Shown: piece by piece, positions 11,935 to 24,356 of the stretch | Layout: each line of letters starts with the position of its first letter | Position numbering within the stretch: position 1 is the stretch's first letter | Position numbers and translations under genes: made by a program | Source of the DNA: Psococerastis gibbosa | Taxonomy: Eukaryota; Arthropoda; Insecta; Psocodea; Psocidae | DNA length: 64,000 nucleotides | Assembly: GCA_963971405.1 (NCBI GenBank) | Contig: OZ020485.1 | Location: 5,146,001 to 5,210,000 of the forward strand | Direction: 5' to 3' | The notes under the pieces: generated by a model | Told to the model about the DNA's origin: nothing | The model's database searches: none | Seen by the model: only the letters and a program-made list of their open reading frames with translations

Positions 11935-12205
11935 ACCAAGGTTTCCTCTCTCTAGTTACATTTGCATCTTCTCCTCGAGTTGAGCAAGTCTCTAATCGCA
12001 GATAAGGTGTAACTGTGCTAGTGGGTTTCCCTCTGTAGATGGCAGTTCTTGCCGAAAGCGCTCAGGGTTTTATACTAACACAAGTGGGTTTCTTAGACAA
12101 AGTTAATTTCTTAACGATTATTTGGGGTTTTACTAATTCGGGTTGTTATAACAAGTTTTTCTAAAACTCTAAGGTTTTTGTTATTTTTTGTTTACTCGGG
12201 TAGAC

Positions 12206-12720
12206 TTGAAAGTTATTATTAACTCGTGGAAATGGAAAACTAAGCTAACCAGGATGTTATAGCTAAACGCACTTCAGTCTTGGTTAAAGCGAGTTAAACT
12301 GATTTTAAAGTTGATTAGAATGCAGACGCTGAGCCGCCACCATATTTGTTTATATACGTGGTGAATCATCAATGTAGGTAATCTTATTTTTGTCCAATTG
12401 TGGTAATATGTCAGAAGTTTCAAGAGACGAATATAAAAAAAAGAGAGTGGGAAGAGTTTTGGAGCAAAGATTGAGGCAAAGTTTCTTGCGAAGCTATAAT
12501 AGAATTAGACAAGACGGCTTCTTTCGATTTAGCACATTAACCCACTCAGAGGTCCACTCACGATATATGTGGCAACTTGGATAACACTTTCAATTCGGTA
12601 ACTCGATAACTTCAAAGTTGCGAATGCCTTTAATATCTAGTGGGTTATACTATTTCAGTGTTGGTGAACACGCAGTTTTAGACGATTAATACTAAATACA
12701 ATACCTTTCTTTTCATGTTT
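12206..12720. other. no gene recognised
   Basis: A basic 64-aa open frame at 12390-12584 (DEYKKKRVGRVLEQRLRQSF) matches no family I know. It lacks context for a gene and is recorded only as unassigned. Confidence 0.3.
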
Positions 12721-12721
12721 T

Positions 12722-12885
12722 TACTTTAAAAAGTCAATCGCATACAAACCATTTAATGCATGTATTCGATTGACCTCATCAATCACCTCAATGAGTAAAA
12801 AAAAAACTTGTAATGAGTGACGACACGTTTCCGATCACATGGCGCGTAGAGACTCGTACAAGTACAAGCACGCTACCACTGAAGA
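12722..12885 (-). mobile_element. family C SINE-like repeat
   Basis: Minus-strand copy with GTAGCGTGCTTGTACTTGT and AATCGAATACATGCATT matching the other family C copies. Confidence 0.55.
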
Positions 12886-13494
12886 CGATTCTATTGTACT
12901 TAGAGTATAAAAGAAATCTAAAAAAAGTGAACTCTTCAAAGCCACTATATCAATTCTTTTTCAAAATTACAGTACGTTGTCGGCAACAGTGGCATCCACT
13001 AATAAAGTAGTCGACATAAACACTTCGTAAACTACTATATGTATTGTAATTGACTGTACTAACCGTACACGCCATGGTAGGAAACTCTTATAATAATAAT
13101 CCAATCGAATTTGTGAAGTGAAACCCTTTTCCGGTGTCTGGATTCCCTGATAAACTTACTTTGCAAATCGTGACTCGTTCACCTCTTTCCTGCAAAGGGT
13201 TACGACGTGAGTACCTTAGAAATCTAATAACTTGGGACTGTACTTTACAGGTTTTGTGCTGAGACAGCTTCTTAGGAGTTTTCAATCAGTTGGATTCGTC
13301 CCGCTCCTTGAATGCTATATCGTGTTTGCGTTGAAGACACTTTTACGTTAGATTTGACGAGAGTTCTATGTAGGAGAGATGGGACATTGGCTTCCCGTCA
13401 AAAATAGGTTTTTGAATACATACAACGAATATTGACGACTGTGTAAATTGAAGAAATACTCCTCTAAATTGTTATATGTTTTGTTTTTGTTTTG

Positions 13495-13685
13495 TATAAA
13501 AGATTAATCGCGTATACAAACAATTTAATGAATGTATCCAATTAACCTCTTCAATCGCCTCACTAAGTAACCTAATTGGTAGTTGTGTCGAGTTACGACA
13601 CGTCTCTGATCGCAAGGTGTGTTGAGACTCGCACAAGTACAAGCACGCTACCACCTTGCCACCGAAGTCGCTGTGTCCAGTGGGA
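13495..13685 (-). mobile_element. family C SINE-like repeat, longest copy
   Basis: On the minus strand it runs from GGTGGCAAGGTGGTAGCGTG through GTGCGAGTCTCAACACACC, GAGACGTGTCGTAACTCG and GAGGCGATTGAAGAGGTTAA to CATTAAATTGTTTGTATACG. This gives the clearest family consensus in the window. Confidence 0.6.
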
Positions 13686-14153
13686 CCTTAAAATGTGATA
13701 CAGAGAATACATTAAAAACTGCAGAGATGGGTAGGTATCGTATTTAGCTCTCATCAAATTAAAATTGATCACAGATCTTGCCATGACAGGATTCGAAAAC
13801 AGCCGGATTGTTCTTTGTCAGCAAATATTTACCAGTTCCAGCTTTAGTCGAGCACATTTCCTTCCCCATTCTAACCAATGGAAACAATGATTGCACGGTG
13901 GCAACTCGGCAAATAAAGCTTCCCTTGACGATGGACTTAATAATTCAGCTGCCAGTTGACAAGTCGAGTATGTAGGGCGGTATAGAGAGGCATGTTGAGA
14001 GAGCAAGGGGTTGAATTGCATTGTTAATTTTGTTTTCAGGCCATAACCTTACAATTCAACAAGGCAAACAATTGCTCCAAACATGTATTGAGTTATTAGC
14101 TTAACTTTTAGCTGAACTCAGCTGTTAGGCATACCAGTTTGATGCACACATTA

Positions 14154-14419
14154 AGCGGCAATTCCACCAGCGAATTTACTTCATTTGTGATTTTAGATTT
14201 TTTGTTTGTTTTGTTATAAGGAGACTATTATTTAGATACTTAACTTATCTATTATAAATTAAGTTATAATGTGATAGAGACTCAATAATGATGTCTGCTA
14301 CCATATTATAACTTAATTTATAATAGACAAGTTAAGCATCTACATAATAGTCTCCTTAAAATAAAACAGACAAAAAATCACAAATGAAGTTGGTTGAATT
14401 CGCCTGTGAAATTGCCGCC
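14154..14419. mobile_element. MITE, group iii, TTA TSD
   Basis: Ends AGCGGCAATTCCACC and TGAAATTGCCGCC. Long inverted arms include GGAGACTATTATTTAGATAC and TTATCTATTATAAATTAAG. The core has GATGTCTGCTACCAT. TTA flanks both sides (14151-14153, 14420-14422). No coding capacity. Confidence 0.8.
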
Positions 14420-14422
14420 TTA

Positions 14423-15325
14423 AGTTATCGTGAAGCTTTACCATTAGGTCCCTCAATATCTCACTGTAATACGAAAGACGTTCAATTTTAAAATTAAGTT
14501 TTTTATGGTGATATCATGGGTGTTGGCAGATCTTCGTCAGTTGCATCACAGAAGAAATTATTGAAGGCTTCACAAGACCTGGCCACCCAAGAAAGGAATA
14601 TCTGCAGCAAATGATGGGGAATGAAGGGGCTAGTACGTACGTGGAGCAGAAGAGGGCATCGATGCCACATGTTGTTGCCAACCAGCCAACTGGTTATAAC
14701 TTGAAGAACTGTCCACAGTATGCAAAGAACGAAGAATCATATACGAAAAGTAACCCCATAATCTTGCCTCAGTTCTTATTCTCCCTGCCCACCAACCTTC
14801 TAATCTTACCTTATCCAGCTGAGCTACCTTCTATTTCTAGTTCAGTTCTTGCTCTTTTCTGCTGGTAACCTACAGAGTAAAACATAACCTATGATTAAAG
14901 GTATTTTCAGAAATTTGTTTTAAAATGCACGAACCATCTACGTCGAAATCATTTTTCACCCTTAATTCTGACAGCGAGAGCGGAGAGTGTAGGTAAAACA
15001 TACACTTAATGTGGAAATGGGGAGATTTTGTTGAGTTGTTTCTGTACTATTTTTAATCCTTTTAAAACCTGATTTATTGGCGCGAACAAGGTTCATGCCG
15101 TAAACCGCCGTGGCACGAGCCTCTCTCTCCTGGCCACTGCTCCATTTGGGTTGCTATGGTCCGGACCAAACCCGGCAGCCACTTTTCCCCTACCAATAAT
15201 GGTGAGGTACCTATTGTATTAGAGTTAGGTGGACCCAAGGGTGGACCCAGAAATATTTCTCGGGGGGAGGGGGGTCTATGTCATTTGGGTATCTACCAGT
15301 TTGTTTTAAGCGCATTTTATCTAGC
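14423..15325. other. no gene recognised
   Basis: The 85-aa frame at 14611-14868 has no recognisable domain. 15225-15280 carries CAAGGGTGGACCCAG plus a G run, like a MITE left end. Confidence 0.35.
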
Positions 15326-15327
15326 CG

Positions 15328-16015
15328 TCACTAAATATTGAATGTTTATTGAATATAATGTTTATTGAATATTGAGAATATAAAGAGCTTCATCTACCTT
15401 GGTGCAGAAGTAAACAATCAAAACAAAACTAGCGCAGAGATAGACAGAAGAATAACAGCAGCCAATAGAGCATATTTTGCCAACCTAAAATTGCTCAAGT
15501 CAAGTTTTATCTCTAGAGCCACAAAACTACGAATATACAAAACCCTTATAAGACCAGTTGCAACATACGGATCGGAAACCTGGAATCTCACTGTAAACGA
15601 TGCCAACAAACTACGTGTACTCGAAGGAAAGATAATAAGGAGGATATATGGGCCCCTTTACGAGTACGGAGAATGGCGTATAAGAAACAACGCTGAAATC
15701 GACGCCGCTCTCAACGGAGAAGACATAGTAAGGTTCATTAAAGCACAACGATTAAGGTGGCTGGGACACGTTGTAAGGATATCTGAAGAACGCATGCCAC
15801 GAAAAATGTACAAAGCAAGCATGACGGGAAGACGACTGCCAGGACGGCCAAGAAACCGCTGGAAGGACGAGTTAGAGAATGACCTTCGCGAGTTGGGAGT
15901 CTCCAGATGGTGGAGCGTTGTGCAAAACCGAGAAGAATGGAGGAGTGTTGTCGAGCAGGCCAAAGCCCACCAAGGGCTGTAGAGCCGGAAGAAGAAGAAG
16001 TCACTAAATATTGAA
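15328..16015 (+). mobile_element. 5'-truncated LINE with 15-bp TSD
   Basis: TCACTAAATATTGAA repeats exactly at 15328-15342 and 16001-16015 and bounds a body of about 658 bp that ends in (GAA)n. This is the signature of target-primed reverse transcription with 5' truncation. It is the best preserved LINE copy in the window. Bases 15343-15375 contain extra TTGAATAT filler. Confidence 0.9.
15365..15982 (+). pseudogene. LINE reverse transcriptase C-terminal region, open 205-aa frame
   Basis: Reads FIYLGAEVNN, YKTLIRPVATYGSETW, then RLRWLGHVVRISEERMPR and GRPRNRWKDELENDLRELGV. These are the thumb/connection motifs that follow the RT fingers and palm in arthropod LINEs. The catalytic YADD part is missing, so the frame is a fragment although it has no stop. 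It ends AKAHQGL just before the (GAA)n tail. Confidence 0.9.
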
Positions 16016-16084
16016 CAATATTCGATGCAATAATTAAGCAACCACTACAAGGACACCTCTTTGTACTGGGATTGGAAAACTGGC

Positions 16085-16305
16085 CCCGAAAGCGTAGGAA
16101 CTCAGTGAAGAGTCAACGGCGTAAGGATGCAGAAGGCAACGGAAAACCATTGCATTACAATTCCGTCGTACAGCAGTCGTCATGACTAGGTACATCTAGG
16201 TACTCTACATACGGTGCTTGACTTCCTTTTGGGGTAGTCCGAAGTACAGTATCTATGTGTTTACAATTGCCATGATCTCCAATCTTCGATAGAAGAAGAA
16301 GATGA
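16085..16305 (+). mobile_element. family I repeat, (GAA)n tail
   Basis: GTCAACGGCGTAAGGATGCA, GGCAACGGAAAACCATTGCA, then AATCTTCGATAGAAGAAGAAG, matching the 8926-9300 copy. Confidence 0.65.
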
Positions 16306-16309
16306 CACG

Positions 16310-17140
16310 ATGCATCAGGGCAATATACATTGTTAATGTTAATCTAGGTGAATTGACGCTTCAAACAACAAAGGACTTAAGAATTTTTACATTAATTTTC
16401 TAGAATTAAACTCTCCAATAACTATAAAAAGTGAATTGTTGTTGATTTTGCATTATTGCAGAACTGAATGCAAACCTGAAGGTGCTACAGCTCCCCGTGA
16501 CCTCTCTAAACACAATAGTACTCAAACAATACTCACAATAGCACCCGCGTAATTTTGTTGCTGGATCCACAATATTTTGTTTGAGTGTTTCATCTATATA
16601 GCTTTTATGAAAATATTAAAACAGTATTCCATATAGGTACTGTAGAGAGATATAATGGTTTAAACGGGGAGGGGGTCATATAAAAAATATGGGGACCATA
16701 ACAGCATTAATGAGTGAAGCGTTAATAAAAAGCAACCACACATATACTTTTATTACACTCCGCCAGATTTTCCCATCCCTCATTTCCTTTTTTGGAAAAA
16801 TTTATGGATAACTGGTGTCTGGTGACTTCGTGACCAAGGGAGTTTTTTATAGTGATAAATTGGTTAAACCACTCAAGAGCCATAATTTACGCCGTGACCA
16901 CAGTGCATTTTACGATTTTCTGTCAGATAAAATTTAATATGGCCGAAACAAAAAAGGATATATAAACGAAAAAATGACCTGACGGCTTGGAGATTTTGTA
17001 AGGTCGAACTAATCATATGCTTTTGTGTATACACACGTTTTTGAGGTCTGTTGCCTTGCTGCAAACTAGTTACAGTAAATCTAAAAAATAACTATTCTCA
17101 GTAGCCTATTTTGTGAAAAATAACAGAATAGACGTCAATG
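16310..17140. other. no gene recognised
   Basis: AT-rich with no supported feature. The minus frame 16873-17064 is unassigned. Confidence 0.4.
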
Positions 17141-17148
17141 GAAGTCAA

Positions 17149-17370
17149 GACATGTAGAGTAGTGGTACGGACTCTGACTTTCACCCGAAAGGTTGTTGGT
17201 TCGAGTCCTACACTTCCTACATTTTCTGGTCATGCTTCGGAGGGCATGTAAAGCAGGCGGTCCTGGGCTTTCCTAGTTGAGTATTAGAGAGGGCTTTATA
17301 GCCCTAACTCCACTAGGTTGGCTTAGTAATAGAACGAAAAAAAGTCCTTATTTATTTATTTATTTATTTA
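17149..17370 (+). mobile_element. family A tRNA-derived SINE, most complete copy
   Basis: Box A-like TAGAGTAGTGGTA (17155-17167), box B GGTTCGAGTCC (17198-17208), body with GGCGGTCCTGGGCTTTC and AACTCCACTAGGTTGGC, and a (TTTA)n tail at 17349-17370. Length is about 222 bp. Confidence 0.85.
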
Positions 17371-17595
17371 ATGGAATGAACAATAAAATTGTAGGAAACA
17401 GAAACATAATATATGCTGTACAATTAATAGTGTTCCTAATTCACTTGACAAGTTTTCTCTTCAATAATATACTATGTACGAGTAAGTAATCTCCCCCAAC
17501 CCCTCCAAAATACCTTGCATGTGTTCCCGTAATATACAGGTATAGCCTACTACAATTGTACTTAACATACTATCTCAGACCGGTCGCGGTCCCTG

Positions 17596-17770
17596 CAGGG
17601 ACGGATCGAGCCCATTTTGGGGGGGGGGGGTAGTTGTGGGTCAAAATAGGAAAAACATATGTAGGATCGATTAAATCAGAGCGTAATAAATCAATTTACA
17701 ATAGATAACCAAATTTTTTGGGGGGGGGGGGGCAGCTACCGCCCTAGCCCCCCCCCTGTTTCCGTCTTTA
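17596..17770. mobile_element. family F hAT-like MITE, 8-bp TSD
   Basis: Left end CAGGGACGGATCGAGCCC, right end GTTTCCGTCTTTA (diverged from CCGTCCCTG). GGTCCCTG flanks it at 17588-17595 and 17771-17778. Contains two runs of about 10-13 G. 175 bp. Confidence 0.75.
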
Positions 17771-17899
17771 GGTCCCTGGGCAACCTCGTTGTCCAGTGCG
17801 CTACTAATTTTTTTTTTATAAGCGATTTCAGTGTGCATTTTTTTTAAATTTTGGTATTACACGTTCCAACTTTTCTTAAACCCATATATATTGGATTGA

Positions 17900-18600
17900 A
17901 TCTTCTTCTCTTTTGAATGCCACTTCTATCGAAGATTGACGATCATCATGGCAATTATATACACACAGATATACCGTACTTCAAACTCCCTAAAACGAAG
18001 TCAAGAATGTAGGTAGAGTATCGAATGTACTTAATCATGATGACTGTACTAGGGAATTGTACCTATATAATGCAGTGGTTTCCCGTTGCCTTCCGCATCC
18101 TTATACCGTTGACTATTCATTGAGTTCCTTCGTCTCCGGGGCGGGGGGCCAAACCTCCGGACAAAGGTAGTGTTTGCTTATTTAGTGGCGGTAACTATTC
18201 GCCCAGTCACATAGCCATCCTCGGGCTACTCTGGCTTTTCCTAGACAAGCCTGCAACACCAGAATTTCCACCCCACCCTCCAATTATGCCACTGCTTGGT
18301 TGGGGACTGCGTATTCGCTGTATTTGCAGCTAGAAACCATGTCTGGTGACCTTTTCGCTCTCCACCAAGGCCGTAGCCAGGATTTTTTTTTTTTGGGGGG
18401 GGGGGAGGTTAGAAATTTAATTGGATATTAAATAGTGGTTTTTATTTTTCCTCTCAAAATCCGATTCTATTGTAGTATGAAGCCATTTCATTTCGGGGGG
18501 GGGGGTTGAGCCCCCATGAACCCCCCCTGGCTACGGCCTTGCTCTCCACCACCTGCTACCCCACTAGTAGCCTACAGCTGCGGCATTAGAGTGTAGGCTA
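17900..18600 (-). mobile_element. family I repeat interrupted by a hAT-like MITE
   Basis: The minus-strand copy runs from about 18600 (GCTACTAGTGGGGTAGCAGG) to the (GAA)n tail at 17903. It contains CAGTCCCCAACCAAGCAGTG and GGCAACGGGAAACCACTGCA. The 176-bp MITE at 18366-18541 splits it. Confidence 0.7.
18366..18541. mobile_element. family G hAT-like MITE, 8-bp TSD
   Basis: Perfect 16-bp ends CAAGGCCGTAGCCAGG / CCTGGCTACGGCCTTG and TSD CTCTCCAC at 18358-18365 and 18542-18549. Poly-T/poly-G follows the left end and GGGGTTGAGCCCCC lies near the right. Confidence 0.9.
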
Positions 18601-20225
18601 TAATCAGGGGGAATCATTGGGCTTCGACATTAATTCAGTCAATTCCCATAAGGTTCAACTTCCGAATTTCACACTTAAAAGCGCGCATTGACAATTGATG
18701 ATTGATCGCAAGACGTCATCATTTAATGGATTCCCATTACCAATTATTATACACCAGCACAAACACGGGTACTTTGCATTAATTACAAGTACATTTATGT
18801 ACGCTAGTGGTGTTTCCACTATTATTTTCCTCCGGTAGTTCCATCGATTTTTTTACATCTACTATTAAGTGCAATAAACATGCTATTAAATGGAAATTTA
18901 TAATAAGCGTGTGCATCGCTATCATCGCTTGTAAATCTCATTTTCGAGCACGTCATCTCTAAATGCTATTAAAGATTGTTCTACGATATGTCTGCCACGT
19001 TCATGTGCATGAATAGCAGATTGAAAATTATCTAAGGTTAATGGAAATTGGTCGCTTCTATTTGAAATATATAGGCATAAGCTAGCCTTATTTTTACAAT
19101 ATGTCCGTGAGTTTTATAGAACTAAAAATCACTAATATAAGGACAGCGGCTACTAAAAGCAATTCAGGCGTATATTTAATAAATTTGATTTGATTTGATT
19201 TGAACTGCAATGTTTTTAAATTTTGAGATAACTGCACCATGATCTTCCTGAAGCACTTATGTATTTCAGAGGCCAATCAGTAGCATGCTCAGTTTCTGAA
19301 TAGAATGCATTTGAAAATCAGTTCATCAATGAAAAAGGTTAAAGTTTCTTAACTTCAATAAGTGCGTTTATCTCAAAATTATTTTGACCGCAGTTATACG
19401 CTTTGGCTTCTATGCGCCTCAATTCAGTGTATTGAGTCTTCTTCTGGAGTTTCAATCTATCGATTAGTTACTTACTTACTTGACGTGTCCAGGGCTGTTC
19501 AAAATTTATCAGCATGGACGGTTTTGTCGTTTGCTCCATGCAGATCGTCAATCGAGAAGGGACCTGTGGTGATTAATTTTAATCTTGACCTGGGATTAAA
19601 CATGTAAACAAAATAAGTTAATTTTGTAATGGGAAGTGCTATTCAATGTAGTTTTGTTTATTTTTAACCCAAAGTATAAGGTAATACTAGCCATAGTAGG
19701 TCCACATATGACATCAGTAGTGGACAGACCACCATGCAGGTAGGCGGTATCCTGAAGGCCCTTCCTAGATGCCGCACTACTTACTGCGTCTCTACTCCTT
19801 ACCCCCTTACCCCCTTACCTCCTTACCCCCTTACCTCCTTACCCCCTTCCGACTTCCTCCCTCAACTCCATCCTCCCCTAAGTAACGGACGTTTCCTTCC
19901 AGCATCTACAGGACTTCTCCTGATGCGAGGTTTTTAGATTGGGTCGGCTGAGTGGCCTTGCGAATGGTTGAACACTCAGTTAATCCCTCACTACCTGGAT
20001 GCTAACCCAGATCACAAATGTAAAATGTCCATGGCAGTGATGAAAGGGGGCAAGTGAAGGCAAGGCTTGGTCGCAAGTTTCCCACTTCTATACAGAAACA
20101 AAAAAAAAGGTATCTTGAATAGCACCACTTTCACACCGGGCATTAGTTTGCACCAAATGTCTCGATCTTCTTATCCACTGTTGTCTATCGTGTGCGGTCC
20201 TTTTTAGTGCAAAGTAGGTCCATCA
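18601..20225. other. no gene recognised; (TTACCCCC)n block
   Basis: 19796-19855 is a short tandem array of TTACCCCC/TTACCTCC units. 19181-19203 has TTGAT repeats. Nothing else is supported. Confidence 0.5.
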
Positions 20226-20234
20226 TGACATCAT

Positions 20235-20450
20235 AAATAAATAAGGACTTTTTTGTTCTATTACTAAGCCAACCTAGCGGAGTTAGGGCTATAAAGCGCT
20301 CTCTTACACTCAACTAGGAATGCCCGGGACCGCCTGCTTTACATGCCCTCCGAAGCATGGCCAGAAAATGTAGGAAGTGTAGGACTCGAACCAACAACAT
20401 ATCGGGTGAAAGGCAGAGTCCGTACCACTACTCTTCATGTCCTGACATCA
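20235..20450 (-). mobile_element. family A tRNA-derived SINE
   Basis: Minus-strand copy with (AAAT)n at the left as its tail and GGACTCGAACC (box B complement) at about 20382-20392. CATCAT-type direct repeats occur at both flanks. Confidence 0.8.
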
Positions 20451-20454
20451 TCTA

Positions 20455-23400
20455 GGTACTCCTCCCTCCGTCATCCTCTTGAATTGGTGCCTTTGACAAT
20501 ATCCCCAGTGATGTTCTTGAGAAGCCCTTCATGTCTCAGAATATGCCCCACCCCATTCATTAGTTCCTCTCATTTCGTTTATTCTAAGGAACATGGCTTT
20601 GTTGGTACAGAGTACAGAGTAAGAACAACGAAAACACATCCCAAATGTCCACGCAGAGGTTATTTAAAATATAGTAGTACAGTAAGTAACGAAAACTTGT
20701 ACGGATGAGTAAACTCCAGCCAGGGATTATTCCAATGATGTAATATTGTCGACGCATCAGCAAATTTTCCCCTACAAAAGCAGGTGCTTGGAAAATTTAC
20801 TGCCAAAGTTTGAACCCGAGCGACTTCTTAATAGTTACAAGCACGCCGAAGATAAGGGTGGTTTTATGGCTTAAGTATGGGAATTGCATCCATTGTTATA
20901 CACCATGTGCATGTGACATAAAGTATATTACCCCCGAGAACTGGCAAGTAGCCTGCGATATGTCAAAGAGACATAATGGCCGTTGGAAAAGTTGGTAACG
21001 CTATCGATGGCGGCATCTAGATGTTCTTGGTGTCAAACGAGTGTTGGGCCTATAACTTGCTTTAGAACGGGCCGATACGAGTAGTTTTTGGAAAGATGGA
21101 TTTCTACGATGCTACGTAGAAACCTCAAAATTTGTTGTTTTTATTGACTTTTTATTTTTTTATTTAATTAACAAAGCAAGTCATTAAAGATTTGGTTCAT
21201 GGAGTTTGTAGAAGACTAGCTACATCATGCATCACATAAAAAGAAATATTAAATTTTTGGTGCATTAGTTCTTTCATAAATACCAGACAAGGATAAAATT
21301 TCGCGTAACCTGGGATTTCTGGAAGAACTACAAAACTGAAAAGTAAAAATACCTGATTATATGTTGCACGAAGCAGAGATCGACAACTTAGATGAGCCAA
21401 ATTTTTTATAACTTGCTGAGTTAATTAAATAAAAAATGAAAAGTATTTAATTTTGGAGTGGCACTTTTCTACGTTGCATATCATAATAAGAGCAAATCGA
21501 AGTACTCCCACAACCCATTTTTTGTAGAACTTAGTCCATTTTCACGGGAAATATAGAACGTAGAGTCGACAAGAATATCCATTAAATTATCAACTACATT
21601 ACACATTTCTATAATTTGATGTGACCATCACTAACACCAGTAGGACACCGTTCATTAACTCCTTACTCGGAACTGTGACACTAATCGTTTTTTGTTCAAA
21701 TCAAATTCAATAATTATTGTAGACAATCTGTGCTAGAAAGAGGAACGTATCATATAGGCCTACGAGTACCTACATTGAAATGCTCCGGAGCATTATTAAA
21801 GGTAGCCTTATTGGTAATGGTGGAATACTGTTTGTTTAACGAAGGGTTGGTTAGTTGCTGTATTAGTAGACATTAGAGGCAGGAGCCTTACAGTCATCGA
21901 ACAATTAAGCCAATTTTCAAGGGAAGGGGGCCTCTAACACTATTAATACAGATGATAATGCATGTTCAACTTTACTAACCCTCAATGGTAAAGGGGGAGG
22001 GGGGGGGGGCTTTGCTGGGGTACCATGTGGAAGAGTGTCAGTCTCCAGGACGAAAACACCGCCAAAAAGAATAAACATGTAAAATTAAAATTTAAGTGTT
22101 GTTTGCCTAATCTGTGCTTTAAAGCATCGGGGAATAAAATGATAAATACCAGGCTTTTTTTGTTACGCGGCTCGTAATATTGTCCGTGGATTACGCACAA
22201 TACCACGGAGAAATCAGATTAAAATTAAACAACTGGCGTGTTGCGTTGGCTTATTTTCCACAATGATTCTAAACAACCGTGATCCACTTAATCCAGCAGG
22301 CTAGAGATAAAACACAGGGGAAAATGAAATGAGTAATGTTTTTAAAAAGAATTTTTCAACTCATCTGTATACGTGCTTCAGTGGCTGCAAATTCTTAAAA
22401 AGCTAAAAAGTTCACAGGGTAATTTTAGTCGGGGAGAATTTGAAAAATTGCATCTGCCAGCTGTATCAGCTGTTTCAACGACGCTCACTTTTTTTTTTGC
22501 AGAACCGCAAATTGTTAGAACGTTGCAATTCCACATCTCAAGATTACAGAATTTTATTCTTATGACTAATGTTATAATAGCGCCAGCTCTTGTAAAGTGT
22601 AAAGCGAGAATTGCATACATAGTAGTACCGCAGTGAGATTTCTTGGGCCTGAGTGCCTTTTGAATTGATCTGCAAGGTAGGTCTGCACCACCAATCGTAT
22701 CAGAATTCAGAAAGAGGGCAAAAATGAGTTGTGTAAAGCCTGGTATTAAAAACTGTCACAAGCCAAGTCACTATTCTCTTACGTGAGGTCAATTTCTTAA
22801 AAGACAAGCAGAGGATTACCCTCAAAATTCAATTTTGCAAGGCACAGAACAAAGGTGCACGAGTAACATGAGCTCTTCAGATCTTAACAAAAATATGAAT
22901 GTATTATACAATGTATTTCTTCAGGCTGTAATGCTGTATAGGCTACATTAAGCAAGATCGTGTCAAAATATAATGTAAATAATTGAATGCACCTTCTATA
23001 CACTGAAGAGCGGCAATTAAAAATGTAGAAAAGTGAAAATCAAAATTAATTAAGCAAGGTACGAGTGAACCCAAATATCCTGTCTTATTTAGCCAATATC
23101 AATTAGTAGATATAGAGTACCGTAAGCATAATAATGAATAGATATAAGATATATACTAAGTATAGATAATATGAGTAGTCCCATGGTAAATAATTGCCCT
23201 AAGGTTCTATTTCTGCCGCCTCGACCTTTCCAAAGCACGGATTTCATTGATTAGACGATTGCATGATCTACAATGGGCAGACCAATATAATCCAACACAG
23301 TAATAATGGGAGGGTATGCGATGCTTAGAGGCTTAAATTATCAATAGTTTCTTCATAAAATATTTTTTTTTTCAAAACTAAAACTTTGGGAAGTAACCTA

Positions 23401-24350
23401 TTCCATTTTGTTACTCAATTTAATACCTAAAATATACACTAAGTTGAAAAGCATCAATTGGAAGATTCCACGGAAAAATTAATTTTTAGTTATTTTTAAT
23501 TAAAAATTAGTCTTTTTTTTGCCCCCAGAATTAAACTATCAATGGGCAAGCAAACCTATTTGGTTTTGCTTACATTAAAAACGACCAGAACATACAGTAT
23601 ATAAATTTAAAGGAAATCGTTGGATCCGTTTTTGGGTGATTTCGGAGGGTAAATCCCCCAAAATTGAGTAAGCCCAAAATACATTTTAAAAAAATGTTCC
23701 CGATACATGATTTTTGTGAAGCTATACGTGTCATCAAACTCTACTGAATAGTTTTCCCATAAATCGGCGAACAGGGAGACAGATAGACCGACAGTCAGAC
23801 AAGATTCCTTACCTCAAAACGAGTAACATCATTGAAATCTGGAAAGAAACATTGTTGACAGTCACAAAGCTTTCCTCCAACTAAGTATAAAAAGAAAAGC
23901 AAAAAAAGCAATAAAAAAGAGTTTAGTTAGTGCAATATAAAATAAACGATTGTATAATAGTAATAGTAGATATAAAAATTTGCATGGTAACACACACAAA
24001 TTATGGTTATTGGACCGATATAAAATCTCAGGTCATGCAATGGGAAACACCATAGCCAGTGTTATTGGCAAAATCATTGCAAAAGCACTAAAGGGGGAGG
24101 CCAGGCGGATAGGGATTATATTACGTAAAAACCAAGAGATAAGTTATTTTGAAAATGTTTCCGTTCCATGTATTTCGAGAAGTGTGGCGTACAAGAAACT
24201 GGTTTTGATAAGAAAGTGAACGCCCATTTTGAAGGGTAATGTACAGCAAATGCGATTGTCCAATCCCCTGTTGCATAAATTGTTATGGGAAATAAAGAAC
24301 AGCTCAGGTCAAGATTGTACATTATTTACGGCAATGGTATTATTGTATAC
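20455..24350. other. no gene recognised; old repeat fragments
   Basis: 21836-21945 matches family D (GAAGGGTTGGTTAG, TTAGAGGCAGGAGCC). 23150-23900 is a worn family J copy (GGTAAATAATTGCCC, TTCCTCCAACTAAGTATAAA). The frames at 22373-22636 and 23950-24219 show no domain. Confidence 0.4.
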
Positions 24351-24356
24351 CTTACC

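Larger units (their letters stand above)
10802..12205. mobile_element. Penelope-like element, two inverted 3' copies with 12-bp TSD
   Basis: A left arm (10859-11491, minus) and right arm (11560-12193, plus) of about 633 bp are near-identical inverted copies around a 68-bp spacer. Each encodes a GIY-YIG domain of Penelope type. The whole is flanked by a perfect direct repeat, ACTCGGGTAGAC, at 10802-10813 and 12194-12205. The left copy has about 45 more 3' bases (10814-10858). Inverted partial dimers are known for Penelope-like elements. Reverse transcriptase sequence is missing. Confidence 0.85.

Noticed and set aside
10859..12193. Hammerhead ribozyme in the Penelope-like copies
   Set aside because: I searched both strands by eye for a CTGANGA core with a following GAAA and found no convincing match.
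12390..12584. Basic 64-aa open frame
   Set aside because: No known motif, neighbour or splice context that would support a gene.
14611..14868. 85-aa open frame
   Set aside because: Composition is ordinary for AT-rich noncoding DNA and no domain is visible.
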